Positions 52,101 through 61,472 of a stretch of 64,000 bases of DNA are shown here, one piece after another. Source of the DNA: Bacteroidota bacterium. GTDB taxonomy: Bacteria; Bacteroidota; Bacteroidia; Cytophagales; Cyclobacteriaceae. Each line of letters begins with the position of its first letter. The first letter of the stretch is position 1. Below the pieces are notes generated by a model. The model searched no databases and was not told the DNA's origin. It saw only the letters and a list, made by a program, of their open reading frames with translations. The translations under genes were made by a program, and so were the position numbers. The stretch lies in assembly GCA_018266435.1 (NCBI GenBank), contig JAFEAL010000013.1:26684-90683 (forward strand), in the 5' to 3' direction.

Positions 52101-54518
52101 ATGGCAACGAATAATAGCAGCGACACCATTTACCTTCCACTCGAAAATGTAGACAGCGAGCATTGTGCCATGATTGTGGACAAAGGGCTTGCCCAGATAA
52201 AAGGAGTGGAAAGCCATAAAGTAGAGTTCAATAACCGGAGAGCAGTAATTTCGGTGAATACCAATAGCGCTGTGGCTGACGTAGTTAAAACCATCAAAAG
52301 TTTAGGCTACGGAGTTACCACCCTAAAAAAATCATTTCCTGTCTTAAACATGACCTGTGCTTCTTGTGCAGTAAGTGCCGAGAGTATTATTAAAACATTG
52401 GAAGGAGTAATAAACGCTTCGGTGAATTATGCCAATGCTACGCTTTCAGTAGAATATCTACCTAACGTAACCAATCCACAAGCCTTGCAAAAAGCCGTAC
52501 AATCCATCGGGTACGATTTACTGATTGAAGACGAAAGTACGCAGCAAGATTCACTGGAAGCATTGCACGAAAAAAAATTCAGTGAGTTAAAAACAAAAAC
52601 TACCTGGTCGATTATTTTCTCGGTTCCGGTCGTGATCATCGGAATGTTTTTTATGAACATGCCGTATGCCAATGTAATCATGTGGGTATTTGCCACCCCG
52701 GTGGTGTTATGGTTTGGAAAGGATTTTTTCATGAATGCCTGGAAACAGGTGAATCACCGCTCAGCCAATATGGATACATTAGTAGCCCTAAGTACTGGCA
52801 TTGCCTATGTATTCAGCATGTTCAACATGTTGTTTTCTGAATTCTGGCACTCACGTGGTTTGCATGCTCATGTTTATTTTGAAGCTGCCTCAGTGGTGAT
52901 TGCTTTCATCCTTCTTGGAAAAATGCTGGAAGAAAAAGCAAAAGGAAATACTTCATCTGCAATAAAAAAATTGATAGGGTTGCAACCTAAAACCATTACC
53001 CTCATTCAACCCGATGGAACAGAAAAGCAAACTGCGATAGAGGACGTAATGGAAGGTGACACAATATTGGTAAAACCCGGAGAAAAAATTGCTGTGGATG
53101 GATTGCTGATATCGGGCAGTTCATATGTAGATGAAAGTATGCTTACCGGTGAGCCTGTTCCGGTACTGAAAAATCTAAATGAAAAAGTATTTGCCGGTAC
53201 CATTAACCAGAAGGGAAGTTTTCAATTCAAAGCGTTGCGGGTGGGCAAGGACACTCTGCTGGCACACATTATTAAAACGGTACAAGATGCACAAGGCAGC
53301 AAAGCGCCTGTTCAAAAGTTAGTGGACAAAATAGCGGCCGTGTTTGTACCGGTAGTGATGGGTATTGCCGTACTCACTTATATCGTATGGATGTTATTGG
53401 GTGGTGAAAACAGTTTGGTACACGGGTTACTGGCAGCCGTTTCGGTACTGGTCATTGCCTGCCCGTGTGCGCTGGGGCTGGCAACACCTACAGCCATCAT
53501 GGTGGGTGTTGGCAAAGGTGCTGAAAAAGGAATTCTGATTAAAGATGCCGAAAGCCTGGAGTTAACAAAAAAAGTAAACACCGTGGTTTTAGATAAAACC
53601 GGTACCATCACTGAAGGCAAACCTCAGGTAACCGCTATCAGATGGTTGAATGATGATGATTCGGCAAAACAAATTTTTGTCAGCCTTGAAAAACAATCGG
53701 AGCACCCACTGGCAGAAGCAGTAGTAAAATATTTTGAAACCGTACAGCCGATTTCATTATCATCTTTTGAAAGCATTACCGGTAAAGGGGTTAAAGCCAC
53801 TTATCATAACGAAACCTACTTTGCCGGAAACCGGAATTTGCTCGCAGAAAATAATATCATCACTTGTGCCGAACTGGAACAACAAGCCGAAGAATGGAGC
53901 AACCAATCCAAAACTGTGATCTGGTTTGCCGATAAAAAGAAAGCCATTTCAGTAGTAGCCATTTCAGACAAGGTGAAAGAAACTTCAGTAGAAGCAATAA
54001 AAAAATTGCAAGACATGAGCATTGAAGTATACATGCTGACCGGAGACAATGAAGCTACTGCCCAAGCCATTGCCTATCAAACAGGCATAAAACATTATCA
54101 GGCAGAAATGCAGCCCCAGCATAAAGCTGATTTTATTAAAGAATTGCAGCACCAGAGAAAGACAGTTGCCATGGTGGGTGATGGCATTAACGACAGCACT
54201 GCTTTGGCAACGGCCGATGTAAGCATTGCCATGGGCAAAGGCAGTGATATTGCCATGGACGTAGCCAAGATGACCATCATATCCTCGGATTTGAATAAAA
54301 TACCTCAAGCCATTCGCCTCTCGAAACAAACCGTGGCAACGATCAAACAAAATTTATTTTGGGCATTTATTTATAATTTGATCGGCATTCCGATTGCCGC
54401 GGGAATCCTCTACCCTATCAATGGATTTCTTTTAAACCCGATGATAGCCGGGGCAGCCATGGCCATGAGCAGCGTAAGTGTAGTTAGCAATAGTCTGAGA
54501 TTGAAGTGGAAAAAATAA
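52101..54518 (+). CDS. copA: Copper-exporting P1B-type ATPase
   Basis: An 805-residue P-type ATPase that expels Cu(I) from the cytoplasm. Two N-terminal HMA domains: the first (residues 10-72) has a lone Cys (SEHCAM, residue 22) instead of CxxC, the second has CASC (86-89) and looks intact. Eight membrane helices carry the transport motif [13 protein letters not shown] (CPC, typical for Cu(I)). The phosphorylation site is [13 protein letters not shown], with TGD in [11 protein letters not shown], the nucleotide-binding HP in [10 protein letters not shown] and the hinge [21 protein letters not shown]. It lies 81 bases after the copper regulator, with its own promoter-like region. Confidence 0.96.
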   Translation: MATNNSSDTIYLPLENVDSEHCAMIVDKGLAQIKGVESHKVEFNNRRAVISVNTNSAVADVVKTIKSLGYGVTTLKKSFPVLNMTCASCAVSAESIIKTLEGVINASVNYANATLSVEYLPNVTNPQALQKAVQSIGYDLLIEDESTQQDSLEALHEKKFSELKTKTTWSIIFSVPVVIIGMFFMNMPYANVIMWVFATPVVLWFGKDFFMNAWKQVNHRSANMDTLVALSTGIAYVFSMFNMLFSEFWHSRGLHAHVYFEAASVVIAFILLGKMLEEKAKGNTSSAIKKLIGLQPKTITLIQPDGTEKQTAIEDVMEGDTILVKPGEKIAVDGLLISGSSYVDESMLTGEPVPVLKNLNEKVFAGTINQKGSFQFKALRVGKDTLLAHIIKTVQDAQGSKAPVQKLVDKIAAVFVPVVMGIAVLTYIVWMLLGGENSLVHGLLAAVSVLVIACPCALGLATPTAIMVGVGKGAEKGILIKDAESLELTKKVNTVVLDKTGTITEGKPQVTAIRWLNDDDSAKQIFVSLEKQSEHPLAEAVVKYFETVQPISLSSFESITGKGVKATYHNETYFAGNRNLLAENNIITCAELEQQAEEWSNQSKTVIWFADKKKAISVVAISDKVKETSVEAIKKLQDMSIEVYMLTGDNEATAQAIAYQTGIKHYQAEMQPQHKADFIKELQHQRKTVAMVGDGINDSTALATADVSIAMGKGSDIAMDVAKMTIISSDLNKIPQAIRLSKQTVATIKQNLFWAFIYNLIGIPIAAGILYPINGFLLNPMIAGAAMAMSSVSVVSNSLRLKWKK

Positions 54519-54555
54519 ATTGCATCACCCTCCCTTACAAACACGATAAAACGGT

Positions 54556-55251
54556 ATGAAAAAAACAGAGAAAAAATTAATCACCCACTTTTTATTTGTA
54601 ACTTTTTGCTGGGTACTTATGCTTGGGTGTAAAAATGACTCAGCACTAACGGAAGTGCCTAAAAAACTAAAGGACATTGATGGTAATGCTTACAAAATTG
54701 TAAAAATAGGGAATCAGGTTTGGATGGCCGAAAACCTCAAAACTACCCGGCTTAATGATGGCACACCTATTCCTTTAGTGCCCCAAAAAACAGATTGGTC
54801 TACCCGCTCAACTGCAGGATATTGCTGGTACAACAACGACCAACCAACAGCCGACACATATGGTGCACTATACAATTGGTACACCGTTCAAACAAATAAA
54901 TTGTGCCCAACCGGCTGGCATACTCCATCAGCCATTGAGTGGTCTGAATTAATCAGTTATTCCGGAGGAGCAAGCACGGCCGGAGGTAAACTTAAGGAAA
55001 CCGGCATTGCCCATTGGCTATCTACAGATAGCACCATCACGGATGAATTCAACTTCACCGCCTTGCCCGGAGGAATCAGAGATACCTCAGGAGATTTTTT
55101 TGGTACCGGTTATTTGGGTGGGTGGTGGACTGCAACAGAAGATGATTTTGACTTAGCAAAATATCAATTGATGCGGAATGTTTTTTCTAATGTATTCAAT
55201 TATAGTAATCTAAAACAGAGCGGGGTTTCTGTGCGCTGCCTTAAGGACTAA
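54556..55251 (+). CDS. FISUMP-domain lipoprotein
   Basis: A 231-residue lipoprotein: the signal ends in LMLGC (lipid-modified Cys at about 24), followed by a FISUMP (Fib_succ_major) domain. Its hallmarks are visible: DIDGNAYKIVKIGNQVWMAENLKTTRLNDGTPIPL, GYCWYNND, YGALYNWYTV, LCPTGWHTPSAIEWSEL and GGWWTATEDD, ending GVSVRCLKD. Proteins of this kind are surface-exposed and often bind or decorate; their function is not known. It follows copA by 37 bases but is probably unrelated in role. Confidence 0.92.
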   Translation: MKKTEKKLITHFLFVTFCWVLMLGCKNDSALTEVPKKLKDIDGNAYKIVKIGNQVWMAENLKTTRLNDGTPIPLVPQKTDWSTRSTAGYCWYNNDQPTADTYGALYNWYTVQTNKLCPTGWHTPSAIEWSELISYSGGASTAGGKLKETGIAHWLSTDSTITDEFNFTALPGGIRDTSGDFFGTGYLGGWWTATEDDFDLAKYQLMRNVFSNVFNYSNLKQSGVSVRCLKD

Positions 55252-55404
55252 TCACGACAAACTGAATATCTGCCTATCTGATCGATACAAAAGAAAAAAC
55301 GTAAATGTCGTCAGCAATGGTTTAAGGATTGATTGGAAAAAAAATATAGTTAATCGAATGATGTTTAAACCAACTAAATATTCACTGCCGGAACTATTTT
55401 CAGA

Positions 55405-55412
55405 TATATTTG
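55405..55412 (+). promoter_or_regulatory. Possible trxA -7 box
   Basis: TATATTTG matches TAnnTTTG 50 bases before the trxA start. No -33 TTTG is found at 19-21 bases, so support is limited to the single box. Confidence 0.35.
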
Positions 55413-55461
55413 TGTTTGTATGGTTATCTAAATAATTTTAATATTCTAATAATTATCAGCA

Positions 55462-55785
55462 ATGGGAAAAACAATGGTACTTACCGATTCAAATTTTGAA
55501 GAAGTCATCAAAAGTGAAAAACCTGTACTAGTCGATTTTTGGGCAGAATGGTGTGGTCCTTGCAAAATGATTGGTCCACTGGTAGAAGAACTTGCTTCCG
55601 AGTACGAAGGTAAAGCCGTAGTGGCCAAACTGAATGTGGACGAAAACCCCCAGGCAACTGCACGCTTTGGTATACGAAATATCCCTACGCTATTAGTGTT
55701 TAAAAATGGAGAGATCGTAGATAAGCAAGTAGGTGCCGTGCCCAAATCTGTGCTCGCTTCTAAGCTGCAAGCACAAGTAGCTTAA
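55462..55785 (+). CDS. trxA: Thioredoxin
   Basis: A 107-residue thioredoxin, the cytoplasmic dithiol reductant for ribonucleotide reductase, methionine sulfoxide reductase and others. The active site is [13 protein letters not shown] (CGPC at about residues 32-35); the cis-Pro segment is [13 protein letters not shown] and the buried Asp sits in LVDFWAEWC. Length is standard. It has a strong shared terminator with the convergent DUF2911 gene. Confidence 0.97.
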   Translation: MGKTMVLTDSNFEEVIKSEKPVLVDFWAEWCGPCKMIGPLVEELASEYEGKAVVAKLNVDENPQATARFGIRNIPTLLVFKNGEIVDKQVGAVPKSVLASKLQAQVA

Positions 55786-55800
55786 AAATCAAATCAAACA

Positions 55801-55838
55801 AAAAAGCCAGGAATCAATTCACTGGCTTTTTTTATTTT
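55801..55838. terminator. Bidirectional terminator between trxA and the DUF2911 gene
   Basis: AAAAAGCCAG (55801-55810) and CTGGCTTTTT (55822-55831) form a perfect 10-base stem with an 11-base loop; T runs follow on the plus side and A runs precede it, so it can serve both converging genes. Confidence 0.9.
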
Positions 55839-55839
55839 T

Positions 55840-56970
55840 TTATTTCATTGCCTTTACTTTTTCCAACTCACCTTCATAAAGTTTCAGATTCGCCTTTTGG
55901 TTTTCAGGAATATTTTTGATGGCTTCTTCCCAGTATTTGATAGCATTTTTCTTGTCGCCAAAGGCAGTATAGCATCTGGCTAAGCCTACATTGGGGGTGA
56001 ATTTATCAGAAGGATTCTTTTCTTTATTGAACTTAAATACTTCCATAGCTTTTTCTTTCTGACCGGCATTCAGCAGCGTGCGACCATACTGATGGATCGC
56101 TTCCACGGTTGCATCTGGCTGTTTGATGGCCCGCATCATAACAGCATCGGCATCCGCCTGTTTGTTCTGGGCTGCCAGCACCATAGATTTAGCCTGAAGG
56201 GTTATAAATTCTTCCCTCCCCCCGATTGATTGATCCATTGCGCGATCAGCCCACAATAATGCTTCATCAAGGTTAATTTTATTTTGCACGCAAAAAATCG
56301 CAGCCTCTGAAAAGTTTCGGTAATCAAATCCGGTAAATGATCGGAGTTGGTTCCTCATCATTGATACATACAAGTCATTCACACCGGGCACTTCAATTTT
56401 TAATGGAATCCGTTTGTTCTCCCATTGCAAGTAGGCCACCGCAGAGGCTGGTAGTCTGTCATCAAATCCATAGGTAAGGTATTCGGTAAAAGGTGCGCTG
56501 GCAGGCATCACCTCCACTCGCAATGCATCTTCTGCTGAGTTATAAAAATAACTCCCCCAACTGGTCGAATTGGTCGAAAAAACCCAGGTCCATGGGCCAT
56601 CCTTTGCTGTGGCTAAAAATAGACCGTATGTTCCGGCTTTCAAATCTTTTCCCTCCACCTTAACATCATGAGAAAAACTGATTGTGGTGTTTTCGTTGGC
56701 ACCCGCCCGCCACGGTGCAGCTTTAGAAAAACCAAACTGTTGATCGATGAATCCATAGTGAACCAATTCGCCCCATATGTGTCCGGTGCGATCTTTTCCT
56801 TGGGCAGTATGTACGCGCGGGCTACTATACGTGATAGAAACTTCTACCGGGCCAATGTTTTGTATAACTTTTGCTTTTTGGTTGTTACCACTGGGTGGCT
56901 GGGCAAGCTGCGCCCTGCTACTCATTATGCAGCAGGCGATCACAGTCAAGGTTGTAATAATTTTTTTCAT
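55840..56970 (-). CDS. DUF2911 protein with tetratricopeptide-like C-terminus
   Basis: A 376-residue secreted protein. Signal peptide MKKIITTLTVIACCIMSSRAQ begins at Met 56970; the longer frame from 57009 adds a non-signal leader. Residues about 30-180 are the DUF2911 domain, with VEVSITYSSPRV, PWRAGANENTTISFSHDVKVEGKDLKAGTYGLFLA and GPWTWVFS. The C-terminal half has helical pairs spaced as tetratricopeptide repeats (QYGRTLLNAGQKEKAMEVFKFNKEKNPSDKF, VGLARCYTAFGDKKNAIKYWEEAIKNIPEN). DUF2911 is common in Bacteroidota and its function is unknown. Confidence 0.9.
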   Translation of the reverse strand: MKKIITTLTVIACCIMSSRAQLAQPPSGNNQKAKVIQNIGPVEVSITYSSPRVHTAQGKDRTGHIWGELVHYGFIDQQFGFSKAAPWRAGANENTTISFSHDVKVEGKDLKAGTYGLFLATAKDGPWTWVFSTNSTSWGSYFYNSAEDALRVEVMPASAPFTEYLTYGFDDRLPASAVAYLQWENKRIPLKIEVPGVNDLYVSMMRNQLRSFTGFDYRNFSEAAIFCVQNKINLDEALLWADRAMDQSIGGREEFITLQAKSMVLAAQNKQADADAVMMRAIKQPDATVEAIHQYGRTLLNAGQKEKAMEVFKFNKEKNPSDKFTPNVGLARCYTAFGDKKNAIKYWEEAIKNIPENQKANLKLYEGELEKVKAMK

Positions 56971-57025
56971 AGTCTTTTTTGGGTTAATGATACCACTAAC
57001 GGAAAACAACAGACAGAGTTTTACC

Positions 57026-57931
57026 TTAAATTCGGTATGTATTGTTTTCGTTTGCCTCAGGCAAGAGTATCTTTAGCGAAAGTGAGTTGATCGTACATTC
57101 AAAAGTGCGGGCAGCCGGCATTGGTTCTCCATCAATATGAAAAGCTACCGGTTCTTTCAATTCTATTTTGGCCTTTGGCACTTGCTTCATCTTCACCAAT
57201 GACGAGTTCATCAGCTTACCCGAAAACATTTTTTGGGTAAACCCAATGGCCTGTGAAAGTGGTACTTTTTGAATAAAGCTGAAATCCATCAAATGATCTT
57301 TTACCGAAGCTAACGGGGCAACGCGGGCATTATTTCCAAACTGTGAAGAGTTAGCAATTGCTATGATGAAGCTGGTAGCTGAAAATGACTCCTGGTCGGT
57401 TTCAACCCAAGCCTCAAAAGGTCGAAATGTGGTAAACTCTTTGAGTACCAATGTAGCATAGCCCATCAGCCCGCGTTTAACCTTCCCGGCAAAAAGCGAA
57501 GCCACGTGCCCATCAAAACCAATTCCTGAAACATTGACTGACAGTTTATTATTGATCGTCATTGTATCAATCATTTCTACATGATGATGACCAATTGTAT
57601 TCAGTGAATATTTGAATGACATCGGGATATTCAAATGCCGGGCCAATCCATTACCAGATCCTTTGGGCAAAATACCCATGGCCACCGGTGTATGGATCAG
57701 CCCTTGAGCTACTTCATTTACCGTACCATCTCCCCCCACGGCAAATACACAAGTCATTTTCTGATCTACTGCCCATTGTGCCAACTCTGTGGCATGACCT
57801 GGTTTTTGAGTAAATTCTATTCGGCTTTCGATGGTTAAGGCACGGCATTTTTCAATAATTTTTTCCTCAACCTCAGGTGAAAACCCTTTGCCCGAAAATT
57901 TATTAACAATAAAAAGTGCGCTTTTGCTCAT
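57026..57931 (-). CDS. Diacylglycerol/lipid kinase (YegS-like)
   Basis: A 301-residue soluble lipid kinase of the DAGK-catalytic family. N-terminal nucleotide-binding domain with ALFIVNKFSGKGF, then VFAVGGDGTVNEVAQGL (GGDGT, about residues 63-75) and GILPKGSGNGLARHLNIP. The C-terminal beta domain ends with EPVAFHIDGEPMPAARTFECTI, which contains the conserved DGE. The substrate is a lipid such as diacylglycerol or a sphingoid-like base. A 14-base palindrome lies between its start codon and the upstream region. Confidence 0.92.
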   Translation of the reverse strand: MSKSALFIVNKFSGKGFSPEVEEKIIEKCRALTIESRIEFTQKPGHATELAQWAVDQKMTCVFAVGGDGTVNEVAQGLIHTPVAMGILPKGSGNGLARHLNIPMSFKYSLNTIGHHHVEMIDTMTINNKLSVNVSGIGFDGHVASLFAGKVKRGLMGYATLVLKEFTTFRPFEAWVETDQESFSATSFIIAIANSSQFGNNARVAPLASVKDHLMDFSFIQKVPLSQAIGFTQKMFSGKLMNSSLVKMKQVPKAKIELKEPVAFHIDGEPMPAARTFECTINSLSLKILLPEANENNTYRI

Positions 57932-57935
57932 GGTA

Positions 57936-57949
57936 AATGGGTACCCATT
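57936..57949. repeat. Perfect 14-base palindrome AATGGGTACCCATT
   Basis: It lies 5 bases before the lipid kinase start codon. On the minus strand an imperfect -7 word AAACTTTG (57971-57964) with TTTG (57997-57994) lies upstream, so the palindrome would fall in the leader. It could be a repressor site. Confidence 0.55.
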
Positions 57950-58028
57950 AAACTTGATGTTACCAAAGTTTTATTCTTACTTGTATTCCAATTCAAACCT
58001 AAGTGAATTTTATCCAAACTAAAATTCG

Positions 58029-58397
58029 ATGACTGACTTCACCCCTCGAAAAATAAAATTTAAAGCCTGGGATCAGGAGCATAAGTTGTTAATGCGCCTC
58101 AACAGTATTGATTGTAGCAAAGGCGAGCTGATTAAAAAAAATCATATTCTATTGCAATACACCGGCTTGATTGATAAAGAAGGCGAAGAAATTTACGATA
58201 TGGATGTATTGTTCCTTTCGCTCGATAAGTTCATAGTCTTCTGGAATGACCAAAAAAACGGATGGTACTATTCTCCTCTCTCCCATCGCGAAAATCAATC
58301 ACCTTTCCTCTCCAAAGATGCTGAACGCATGAAACGCTTTGGGAATTTCTTTGAGTTATCGAAAGATGCGCTTGAATTTAAAAAAACTATTTTTTGA
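58029..58397 (+). CDS. YopX-family protein
   Basis: A 122-residue protein with the YopX pattern: KIKFKAWDQEHKLLMRLNSIDCSKG at the start (the usual opening of the family is a K-F-R-A-W-D-like segment), LLQYTGLIDKEGEEIYDMDVLFL (the T-G-L-.D..G..I.. block) and a C-terminal part ending GNFFELS. YopX proteins are most often found in phages and related elements; here no other phage gene is near. It converges with the acyl carrier protein gene, overlapping its 3' end by 11 bases. Confidence 0.82.
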   Translation: MTDFTPRKIKFKAWDQEHKLLMRLNSIDCSKGELIKKNHILLQYTGLIDKEGEEIYDMDVLFLSLDKFIVFWNDQKNGWYYSPLSHRENQSPFLSKDAERMKRFGNFFELSKDALEFKKTIF

Positions 58398-58626
58398 TTT
58401 TTGATTCGATGTAGCTGATTGCCTGGCCAATGGTTTGCATTTTTTCGGCATCGTCATCAGGTATTTTTACATCAAAGGTCTGTTCAAACTCCATTACCAA
58501 CTCGGCATAATCTAAAGAGTCAATACCCAAATCTTTTACAAAGCTGGCATCTGATGTAATTTGCGACTCGGGGATTCCCAGCTTCTCAATAAGTATGGCG
58601 TTGATCTTAGTCTGTACGTCTTGCAT
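58387..58626 (-). CDS. Acyl carrier protein
   Basis: A 79-residue acyl carrier protein. The phosphopantetheine attachment Ser is in DLGIDSLDYAELVMEFE (Ser at about residue 36), with the acidic four-helix layout typical of AcpP. DSLDYAEL differs slightly from the usual DSLDTVEL. Such proteins carry the growing chain in fatty acid or lipid A acyl synthesis; this may be a second, specialised copy as it stands apart from fabF or fabD. It has a canonical promoter. Confidence 0.92.
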   Translation of the reverse strand: MQDVQTKINAILIEKLGIPESQITSDASFVKDLGIDSLDYAELVMEFEQTFDVKIPDDDAEKMQTIGQAISYIESKIKK

Positions 58627-58643
58627 GGAGGTATTAAATTTTT

Positions 58644-58674
58644 CAAAACTACTCCTTTTTGAAATTCTGACAAA
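58644..58674 (-). promoter_or_regulatory. Canonical promoter of the acyl carrier protein gene
   Basis: Minus strand: TTTG (58674-58671), 19 bases, TAGTTTTG (58651-58644). Both boxes and spacing match the consensus exactly; the start codon follows about 18 bases after the -7 box. Confidence 0.82.
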
Positions 58675-58737
58675 ACGTATTGATTGCTAGATTGTGAATT
58701 GCTTTAGTGCCCAACATTCGGAGCCAGGTGTACCGGA

Positions 58738-59991
58738 TCAAAACCGCAAGAAAAATTCAGTCCCCTCGCCTAATCTTGAATTGACAGTAATCTGCCCTCC
58801 ATGCTGCCTCATAATCTGGCGCGACAAACTCAGGCCAATGCCTGAACCTGATTTTTTGGTCGTAAAAAAAGGAACAAATATTCTTTCCATTGCATCGGCA
58901 TCAATTCCGTTGCCATTGTCTTTTACCGAAATGATCACATGGCCTTCGTTAAGGTAAGCAGCAAGAATAATAATTTTATTTGGCTGTGTTTCAAAAGCTT
59001 GAATGGCATTCTTCAGTAAATTAATCAGCACTTGCTCAATCAGTGTTTTATCGGCCTGAACGATCAGCTCTTCGGGTTGCACCTCAATGCGATTTTCAAT
59101 ACCGTGGTCAGTTAGTACTTTTTTGTGCAGCATAACAATTTCATCCAACAAATTCTTCACGTTTACCTCACCCAGTTTGGGCTGCGGAACGTGTGCCAAA
59201 TTTCTAAACTCTTTTACAAAACGTATGAGCCCTTCGCTGCGCTTACCAATAGTCTGAACTGACAAATGCATGTCTTGCAATTCGTCATTTTTTAAAACCA
59301 GGTCTTGGTTTCTAATCTTTGCATTCAACTCTTCTTCCACTACCCCTGCCAACGATGAGATGGGTGTTACCGAATTCATAATTTCATGGGTAAGTACGCG
59401 TACTAAGTTTCGCCAGGCTTCCATTTCCTTTTCCTCCAGTTCGCTTTGAATGTTGCTCATGGAGATCAATTTCATTGGCTCGCCACGAAGTGACAGCTCT
59501 ATGGCATACAAGGAAAGATCAAGCGTTTCGGCACCGAGCTTTAACCGGACTAATTCGCGTCCCCCGGTTTTTAATTTTAAAAATGACTCAACCAAATTAT
59601 TATCCACTTCGCGTAATTCATCCAGTTGTTCAGTTTTTTCTATGCGTAACATTTTTTTGGCTGCCGCATTGATGGTTTGAATCTTACCCGACTTATTGAA
59701 GGTAATGATCCCGATACCAATGTGTTGTACAATGTTTCTGAAAAAGAGAGCAATATCGTCTGACTTTGCTTGCGGTTCAGGGTTGGGTTTGGTGGCTGGT
59801 TTGTATTCTATTTTTACTGAACTATTTTCAATGTACTTCAACAGTTGAATCGCCTGAAAGGCAATAGCTGCCACAAGAATTGCCGAAAGGGTAAAATTGA
59901 ATTTACCACTCAGTGAATAACCAAGCATAAATACCGTAGCTGTAAAAATAGCCAGCCGGGTAAAAACTGGCGATCGCCAATTAAAGTCCAT
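58738..59991 (-). CDS. NtrY-like sensor histidine kinase with PAS domain
   Basis: A 417-residue kinase: two close membrane helices (about residues 10-28 and 32-52), a PAS-like domain (about 80-180, IGIGIITFNKSGKIQTINAAAKKML), HisKA with phospho-acceptor His 202 (LTHEIMNSVTPISSL) and HATPase_c (QVLINLLKNAIQAFE, DNGNGIDADAM, SGSGIGLSLSRQIM). With hardly any outer loop it probably senses a cytoplasmic or membrane signal. It overlaps the response regulator gene upstream by 11 bases, so the two form one operon. The Met at 59991 (MDFNWRSPVF) is preferred over the longer frame at 60021. Confidence 0.92.
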   Translation of the reverse strand: MDFNWRSPVFTRLAIFTATVFMLGYSLSGKFNFTLSAILVAAIAFQAIQLLKYIENSSVKIEYKPATKPNPEPQAKSDDIALFFRNIVQHIGIGIITFNKSGKIQTINAAAKKMLRIEKTEQLDELREVDNNLVESFLKLKTGGRELVRLKLGAETLDLSLYAIELSLRGEPMKLISMSNIQSELEEKEMEAWRNLVRVLTHEIMNSVTPISSLAGVVEEELNAKIRNQDLVLKNDELQDMHLSVQTIGKRSEGLIRFVKEFRNLAHVPQPKLGEVNVKNLLDEIVMLHKKVLTDHGIENRIEVQPEELIVQADKTLIEQVLINLLKNAIQAFETQPNKIIILAAYLNEGHVIISVKDNGNGIDADAMERIFVPFFTTKKSGSGIGLSLSRQIMRQHGGQITVNSRLGEGTEFFLRF

Positions 59992-61348
59992 ATTTTTCCA
60001 TCCTGCGGTAAAGCGAGGCACGCGTTAAGCCCAGTTCATCTGCCGCTTTAGAAATATTTCCACCGTGCAATTGAATCGCCTTGATCACTGCTTGTTTTTC
60101 TACTTCATCCAGGTTCAACGAATCGGTGGATGACGATTCGTATCCTTTTTTACTGAATAAGAAATCGCTTTCCTGAAGCATATTGGAATCGGCCATAATC
60201 ACTGCACGCTCAATGGCGTGCTGCAACTCACGCACGTTTCCGGGCCATGGGTATTTTTTTAATTTATTGATGGCCTCGGGCGAAACCGAAATTATTTCTT
60301 TGTGGTATTTGCGTGCATAAAAATTTAAAAAATGTTCAGCCAACAATGAAATATCGTCAATACGATCGCACAAAGGAGGTATATTAATTTCCACTGTGTT
60401 GATCCGGTATAATAAATCTTGTCTGAATTTACCTTCTTGCACCATTTGGTGCAACGGCATATTGGTGGCACAAATCAGCCGTATGTCAACTTCCATTGCT
60501 TGATTGGAACCTACACGCGTAACCTGCCTTGATTGGAGCGCACTCAGTAATTTGCTTTGCAAACTCATACTCAGGTTACCGATCTCATCGAGAAAAAGAG
60601 TGCCTTTGTTGGCTAACTCAAAACGACCCGGCCTGTCTTCGCGGGCATCGGTAAACGCTCCTTTCTTGTGACCAAACAATTCGCTTTCAAAAAGTGTTTC
60701 GGTAATAGCACCCATATCTACCGCCACAAACGAATTGTCTTTGCGCAATGAGTTTTGATGAATGGCACGTGCCACTAATTCTTTGCCCGTACCGTTCTCG
60801 CCCAAGATCAGCACGTTGGCATCAGTCTTGGCCACCTTGTCAATCAAAGCAAAAACTTCTTTTAAGGCCGAACTCTTACCTATTAAATCACGAAACGGCT
60901 GACTAATCTGCTCTTCAAGCATTTGCTTGGCTTTGCGCAATTTGTCCACCTCAAGGTATGATTTCTTTAATTTAATGGCTGTGGAAATAGTGGCCACTAA
61001 TTTTTCGTTTTGCCAGGGTTTAAGAATAAAATCGGTAGCTCCTTCTTTCAGGGCACGCACGGCCATCTCTACATCACCAAAAGCAGTAATCATAATCACC
61101 ACCGCTCGCGGGTCACGCTCACGTATTTGCTTCAGCCACTCAAATCCTTCTTTGCCACTGGTGGTATCTTTGCTAAAATTCATATCAAGCAAAATCACAT
61201 CATAGGTATCGTTGTTGAGCAGGAAAGGAATTTTGTTTGGATTTTTTTCAATAATAACCTGATGATTATTTTTTTTTAATAAGATTTTGGCGGCCAGCAG
61301 CACGTCTTCATCATCATCGATCATCAAAATTTTGCCGGATTCATTCAC
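59981..61348 (-). CDS. Sigma-54-dependent response regulator (NtrC-like)
   Basis: A 455-residue regulator: receiver domain (KILMIDDDEDVLLAA, phospho-acceptor Asp about 55 in VILLDMNF), a sigma-54 AAA+ domain (Walker A GENGTGKEL, then the loop GAFTDA, GTLFLDEIGNLSMSLQSKLL as Walker B, NVREL) and a Fis-type helix-turn-helix (NISKAADELGLTRASLYRRM). The sigma-54 contact loop reads GAFTDA rather than GAFTGA. Start: GTG at 61348 (V-N-E-S-G-K-I-L-M-I) gives a normal receiver N-terminus; the ATG at 61408 adds a non-family leader. It pairs with the following kinase. Confidence 0.9.
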   Translation of the reverse strand: MNESGKILMIDDDEDVLLAAKILLKKNNHQVIIEKNPNKIPFLLNNDTYDVILLDMNFSKDTTSGKEGFEWLKQIRERDPRAVVIMITAFGDVEMAVRALKEGATDFILKPWQNEKLVATISTAIKLKKSYLEVDKLRKAKQMLEEQISQPFRDLIGKSSALKEVFALIDKVAKTDANVLILGENGTGKELVARAIHQNSLRKDNSFVAVDMGAITETLFESELFGHKKGAFTDAREDRPGRFELANKGTLFLDEIGNLSMSLQSKLLSALQSRQVTRVGSNQAMEVDIRLICATNMPLHQMVQEGKFRQDLLYRINTVEINIPPLCDRIDDISLLAEHFLNFYARKYHKEIISVSPEAINKLKKYPWPGNVRELQHAIERAVIMADSNMLQESDFLFSKKGYESSSTDSLNLDEVEKQAVIKAIQLHGGNISKAADELGLTRASLYRRMEKYGL

Positions 61349-61472
61349 GTCTATAAGATTTAGGTGGATTGTGTTAAGAAAAAACCATGCCGTTCGATTA
61401 ACGGCCAAATTACCGCTAAATTTTTACTTGAGTGTTCAGTTTCAAACAAATATGTTCAAGGATGAACAAGGT

